Below, piece after piece: positions 23,589 through 26,636 of a stretch of 26,636 bases of DNA. The stretch comes from Pseudomonadota bacterium. Lineage in GTDB: Bacteria; Pseudomonadota; Alphaproteobacteria; Reyranellales; Reyranellaceae. Below the pieces are notes generated by a model. That model was not told the DNA's origin and ran no database searches. It worked only from the letters and a program-made list of their open reading frames with translations. Location: positions 1 through 26,636 of the forward strand of contig JAEZHS010000549.1 of NCBI GenBank assembly GCA_023436825.1, read 5' to 3'. Both the position numbers and the translations under genes were made by a program. Every line of letters begins with the position of its first letter. Position 1 is the first letter of the stretch.

Positions 23589-24577
23589 CAGCGGCCCAGC
23601 GCCTCGCGCACCTTCTTCAGGGCCTCTTGCGTCTCCGCGCCCTTGGGCTTGGCCCACTCGTCCCAATAGCTCGCCATGCGCTCGGCGCCGCGCTTGTAGT
23701 CGGAGGGCGTGGCGTCGGTCTGGACCATGCCTTCGGCCTTGCGCTTGGCCTTCTCCTCGCCCTCCTCGGCGAACAGCATCTCGGTCATCTTGGGCGACAG
23801 CTCGACGATCGCCTTGGTCAGGATCTCGCGCTGGTTGGCCGGAAGCTTGGCGAAAGCTTCCTTGTTCACCGCGATGTTGGCTTCGAAATAGTTGAGGCCG
23901 ATCTCATAGCAGTACTTCAAGAGGTCCTTCCACACCTTGCCGCCGCCGGCGTTCGCCGTCAGCACGCCGTCGACCACGCCCCGCTCCAGCGCCGAGGGCA
24001 CCTCCGCACCGCTCACCGTCAACCCGTTGGCGCCGAAGCGCTTCAGGAACTCGATCTGCTCGGGCGACGTGGCTCGGATCTTCTGGCCCTTGAAATCGTC
24101 GAGCGAGGTGAGCTTCTTGCTCGACCAGGCGATCTGCAGTGGAAAGTAGTAGGTCGATAGAACCGTCGAGCCGCGCTTGTCGTATGCCTTGTCGACATAG
24201 GGCTTCATCACGGCCAGCGCCTTATCGAACTCCTGGCGATTGGTGATCAGCATCGGCAGACGCAGGATGCCGGTGATCGGCACGTTGCCCTGCTGCATCC
24301 CGTCGTCGCCGATCTGGATGACGTTGTCGCCGACTGCGGTGGTGATGTCGGTGCCCTTGATGGTGAGCGAGCCGCCGAGGTGATACTTCAGCTGCAGGCC
24401 GCCATTGGTTTCCTTGGCGACGCGCTCGACGATCTCCTGGAACACTTTCGCCGGCGCGAGCGTCGCGGCCGGCACGTAGGTGTAGACGATCCAAGTCGTC
24501 GTCTGCGCATGCAACACCGTCGGTGCTGCAACGGAGCCGGCGGCAAGAGCGGCAAGCGTGTGACGGCGCGTGATCAT
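23588..24577 (-). CDS. dctP: TRAP transporter substrate-binding protein (DctP)
   Basis: 329 residues from ATG 24577; a TTG at 24592 would place the start inside the leader hairpin. The signal sequence MITRRHTLAALAAGSVAAP ends in LHAQ near residue 25 and has a twin-arginine-like TRRHTLA. DctP-type motifs: Arg168 in KGQKIRAT, which normally salt-bridges the ligand carboxylate, followed by SGAEVPSALERGVVDGV. The conserved Arg argues for a carboxylate ligand. Ligand class beyond that is not readable. First gene of a DctP-DctQ-DctM-lyase operon; its ribosome-binding site is within a perfect hairpin (24584-24610). Confidence 0.93.
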   Translation of the reverse strand: MITRRHTLAALAAGSVAAPTVLHAQTTTWIVYTYVPAATLAPAKVFQEIVERVAKETNGGLQLKYHLGGSLTIKGTDITTAVGDNVIQIGDDGMQQGNVPITGILRLPMLITNRQEFDKALAVMKPYVDKAYDKRGSTVLSTYYFPLQIAWSSKKLTSLDDFKGQKIRATSPEQIEFLKRFGANGLTVSGAEVPSALERGVVDGVLTANAGGGKVWKDLLKYCYEIGLNYFEANIAVNKEAFAKLPANQREILTKAIVELSPKMTEMLFAEEGEEKAKRKAEGMVQTDATPSDYKRGAERMASYWDEWAKPKGAETQEALKKVREALGR

Positions 24578-24583
24578 CGGTTC

Positions 24584-24610
24584 TTCCCCCAAGGCTGTTG
24601 CTTGGGGGAA
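24584..24610 (-). promoter_or_regulatory. Perfect leader hairpin containing the dctP ribosome-binding site
   Basis: TTCCCCCAAG and CTTGGGGGAA form a 10-bp perfect inverted repeat with a 7-nt loop. On the minus-strand transcript the second arm (GGGGGAAG) is the only Shine-Dalgarno before ATG 24577, so folding would hide it. No T-run follows. It could alternatively be a DNA operator. Confidence 0.6.
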
Positions 24611-24663
24611 GCTTAGACTTCCGTCATGAGCCCGAATATACGGGCCTTCCGCCTACCGGTTGG

Positions 24664-26064
24664 TCAGGCGGCTTTGACTTCGCGTTCCGCCTTCAGCGCC
24701 CGCACCGTCTGACGCAGCGCATGCACCGTCTTCTCGATCTCCGCGCCGCCGTGCGTCGCCGAGACGAAGCCGCCGGGCGCGCCCATGATGTCGACGCCGT
24801 GACTCATCAGGCCCATGCGGATCTTGCCGGTGAGTGCGCCCGACTTGGCGCCCTTCAGCTTGGCGAAGCCGAGCTTCAGCGGATCGAAGGTCGCCGGGTT
24901 CACGTCTTCGCCGGTCGGGTTGGGATAAATCAGGAAGGCCGAGGAATCGCCGTAGATGCCCCACGGCACGCTCTCCTCGATCAGCACCTGGCGCAGCGCG
25001 GCGCGCAGCTCGGCCGCGGTCTTGTTGGCCTTCTCGGCGAGATCCTCGTCGCGCACCAGCGACAGCGCCGTGACCGCGGCGGCGGCCGACAACGGGTTGG
25101 CGTTGTAGGTGCCGGGATGGGCGATCTTGTCGCGCTTCTTGGCTGCCGACGCCGCGTGATCGATCTGGTCGAGGATCTCGCGCTTGCCGGCTACGGCCCC
25201 GCCCGGCAGGCCGCCCGCCACGATCTTGGCGAGGATGCACAGGTCGGGCGTGATGCCCAGCGCCTTCTGCGCGCCGCCCGACGACCAGCGGAAGCCGGTG
25301 ATGACCTCGTCCATCAGCATGACCACGCCGCGCCTGGCGGTGGTGTCGCGGATCGCCTGGACGAAGCCCGGCGGCAGCGGCACCTGGCCCCACGAGGCGC
25401 CCGACGGCTCGAACATCACGGCGGCAATGTCGTCGCGCGTCTCGAGCAGCTTCACCGTCGGCGCGACATCATCGGTCGGCATCAGGATCGAGAGATCGGT
25501 GACGCTCTGCAGCACGCCCGGCGGCGAGGAGCCGTCATAGTGCGAGGTGGCGCCGGCGGCGACGGCATCGTGCCAGCCGTGGAAGTGGCCGATGAAGCGC
25601 ACGATCTTGTCCTTGCCGGTGTAGGCGCGGGCGAGACGGATCGCCATGTGCGAAGCTTCGGTTCCGGATGCCGTGAAGCGCACCTTCTCGGCCGACGGGA
25701 TCAGCTCGCACACCAGCTCGGCCCAGCGTACTTCGAGTTCATGGCTCGAACCGTAGTGCGTGCCGAGTTCCATCTGCCGCTTCACCGCGTCGATGATCGC
25801 GGGATGCGAATGACCGAGCAGCATGGCGCCGTGGCCGCCGAAATAGTCGACGTATTCGTTGCCGTCGACGTCCCACTTGCGCGGGCCCCGGGCCTTGGCG
25901 ACATGAATTGAATAAGGGTCGAGATAGCGGGCATCGTGCGTGATGCCGCTCGGCAGCACCTTGCGGGCGCGCTCAAACAGCGCACCGGAGCCCTGCGTGC
26001 GGGCCTTGTAGTCGGTCACGATGGCCGAGTTCGTGGCTGAATTCGTCGGTGCTGCGGTATCCAT
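24664..26064 (-). CDS. Class III aminotransferase (glutamate-1-semialdehyde aminomutase-like)
   Basis: 466 residues; ATG at 26064 with AGGG 5 nt upstream. Fold type I PLP enzyme of the omega-aminotransferase group: LPSGITHDAR (37-46), WDVDGNEYVDYFGGHGAMLLGHSHP (64-88), SGTEASHMAIRLARAYTG (133-150), the FHGWHD loop, MDEVITGFR with Asp252 contacting the pyridine nitrogen, and Lys280 in LCILAKIVAGGLPGG as the Schiff-base lysine. It resembles HemL but is longer, and its catabolic context argues against a haem-synthesis role. It probably transaminates an omega-amino acid or amino ketone. Same strand as the TRAP operon, 86 nt upstream, so possibly co-transcribed; divergent from a second aminotransferase. 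Confidence 0.9.
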   Translation of the reverse strand: MDTAAPTNSATNSAIVTDYKARTQGSGALFERARKVLPSGITHDARYLDPYSIHVAKARGPRKWDVDGNEYVDYFGGHGAMLLGHSHPAIIDAVKRQMELGTHYGSSHELEVRWAELVCELIPSAEKVRFTASGTEASHMAIRLARAYTGKDKIVRFIGHFHGWHDAVAAGATSHYDGSSPPGVLQSVTDLSILMPTDDVAPTVKLLETRDDIAAVMFEPSGASWGQVPLPPGFVQAIRDTTARRGVVMLMDEVITGFRWSSGGAQKALGITPDLCILAKIVAGGLPGGAVAGKREILDQIDHAASAAKKRDKIAHPGTYNANPLSAAAAVTALSLVRDEDLAEKANKTAAELRAALRQVLIEESVPWGIYGDSSAFLIYPNPTGEDVNPATFDPLKLGFAKLKGAKSGALTGKIRMGLMSHGVDIMGAPGGFVSATHGGAEIEKTVHALRQTVRALKAEREVKAA

Positions 26065-26094
26065 TTGCCCTCACTTTGCTAATGGCTGAGCATC

Positions 26095-26109
26095 GCAAGC
26101 CTCGCTTGC
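26095..26109. promoter_or_regulatory. GCAAGC-CTC-GCTTGC inverted repeat in a divergent aminotransferase gap
   Basis: Perfect 6-bp inverted repeat with a 3-nt centre inside the 101-nt gap between the two aminotransferase genes, 31 nt before the minus-strand start and 57 nt before the plus-strand start. A possible operator for shared control; no regulator gene is next to it. Confidence 0.35.
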
Positions 26110-26165
26110 CTCGCCAAGGCCCGGAGCCGTATCTTCCGCCACTTTTTCGCAGACTGGAGCCTGCC

Positions 26166-26636
26166 TTGAACGCCCCCTCGAACGCCAAGCCGCGCGGCCG
26201 TCAGTTCTTCAACAATCCCGGCCCCACCAACATTCCAGACCGTGTCCTGCGGGCCATGGACCGGCCGGTCCTCGACTTCATGTCCGACGAGTTCGTGACC
26301 ATCCATCATGCCTGCCATGCGGGCGTGAAGCGGGTGCTGAAGACCGACCAGGGTCTCTACATGTACAACGCCAGCGGCCACGGCGCGTGGGAAGCGGCTC
26401 TGGCCAACCTGTTCGCCGCCGGCGACAGCGTGCTGATCGTCGAGACCGGCTACTTCTCGCTGAGCTGGGCCGAGATGGCGACCAACCTCGGCATCAAGGT
26501 CGAGACCTTCGCCGCCGACTGGCGCAAGGGCGCCGACATCGCCAAGCTCGCCGAGCGCCTGGCCAAGGACAAGTCGCACGAGATCAAGGCCGTGCTCTGC
26601 GTCCACAACGAGACGGCGACCGGCATGGTCCTGCCC
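26166..26636 (+). CDS. Serine/alanine-glyoxylate aminotransferase family protein (3' end outside window)
   Basis: 157 codons to the window end with no stop. The start is taken as TTG 26166, with GGAG at 26156-26159 and a 6-nt spacer; the frame has no ATG before the conserved region. Class V aminotransferase features: FFNNPGPTNIPDRVLRAMDR (15-34) then DFMSDEF, the ASGHGAWEAALANLF PLP-phosphate loop (64-78), GDSVLIVETGYFS, and CVHNETATGMV at the end, the glycine/substrate-contacting segment. Such enzymes move an amino group from serine or alanine to glyoxylate (SgaA, AGT) or act on taurine/2-aminoethylphosphonate-like donors. Missing C-terminal half includes the PLP lysine. Divergent from the class III aminotransferase. 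Confidence 0.85.
   Translation, partial: MNAPSNAKPRGRQFFNNPGPTNIPDRVLRAMDRPVLDFMSDEFVTIHHACHAGVKRVLKTDQGLYMYNASGHGAWEAALANLFAAGDSVLIVETGYFSLSWAEMATNLGIKVETFAADWRKGADIAKLAERLAKDKSHEIKAVLCVHNETATGMVLP

Noticed and set aside
24584..24610. Leader hairpin as an intrinsic terminator of the class III aminotransferase
   Set aside because: No T-run follows the stem on the minus strand, and the downstream arm doubles as the dctP ribosome-binding site.
24598..25911. Plus-strand open frame (437 codons) opposite the class III aminotransferase
   Set aside because: Antisense shadow of a gene with intact PLP motifs; no ribosome-binding site or domain.

Overview
The window is GC-rich, densely coded DNA, almost certainly from a soil- or plant-associated alphaproteobacterium of the Hyphomicrobiales/Rhodospirillales type. 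Evidence for this is the number of solute-binding proteins and catabolic enzymes, an NdvA/ChvA-like glucan exporter, a Bug-family binding protein, a complete TRAP transporter and an Lrp/AsnC regulator beside phenylalanine hydroxylase. Genus cannot be fixed from sequence reading alone. I see no rRNA, tRNA, CRISPR array, prophage or intact insertion sequence.

Layout. (1) 1-4702, plus strand: the 3' part of an HpcH/HpaI aldolase gene, a CodA/AtzC-like amidohydrolase, an MFS permease and an ABC-F ATPase. (2) 4811-7899: an LLM-class flavin oxidoreductase, then on the minus strand a membrane-anchored SGNH-type protein whose C-terminal beta-sandwich domain is thrown out of frame by an apparent one-base loss, then a 66-residue exported protein. 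(3) 7946-10607, minus: an ABC importer (permease, ATPase, NMT1/THI5-like binding protein). (4) 10709-14596, minus: a GST-like protein, an NdvA-like exporter and an M20 amidohydrolase. (5) 14656-17272: amino-acid catabolism, with a threonine-dehydratase-like enzyme, a small secreted protein, an Lrp/AsnC regulator and phenylalanine 4-monooxygenase. (6) 17290-20786: an ADP-forming acyl-CoA synthetase divergent from a Bug binding protein and a RidA-family protein. (7) 20868-26064, minus: a class III aminotransferase, TRAP DctP-DctQ-DctM and an isocitrate lyase/PEP mutase superfamily lyase. A serine/alanine-glyoxylate-type aminotransferase starts divergently and runs off the window end.

The genes read as scavenging and breakdown of amino acids, amidated compounds and organic acids. 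Binding proteins of three import systems (ABC, Bug, TRAP) sit beside hydrolases, PLP enzymes, lyases and a CoA ligase. The most coherent unit is TRAP plus lyase, with overlapping or nearly abutting genes, where the imported acid may be the lyase substrate.

The non-coding DNA holds the less expected signals. A palindromic element of about 70 bp occurs three times (4715, 13338, 20795), always just beyond a stop codon. A different REP-like palindrome separates the binding-protein and ATPase genes of the ABC importer. A perfect 10-bp palindrome in a 20-bp divergent gap is placed so that both genes could be leaderless. A perfect hairpin in the TRAP leader contains the ribosome-binding site. A 7-1-7 operator-like palindrome overlaps the start of the Lrp/AsnC gene. 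No wholly new multi-gene system stands out; the strongest leads are the TRAP-lyase pathway, these regulatory structures and a RidA homologue lacking the conserved arginine.
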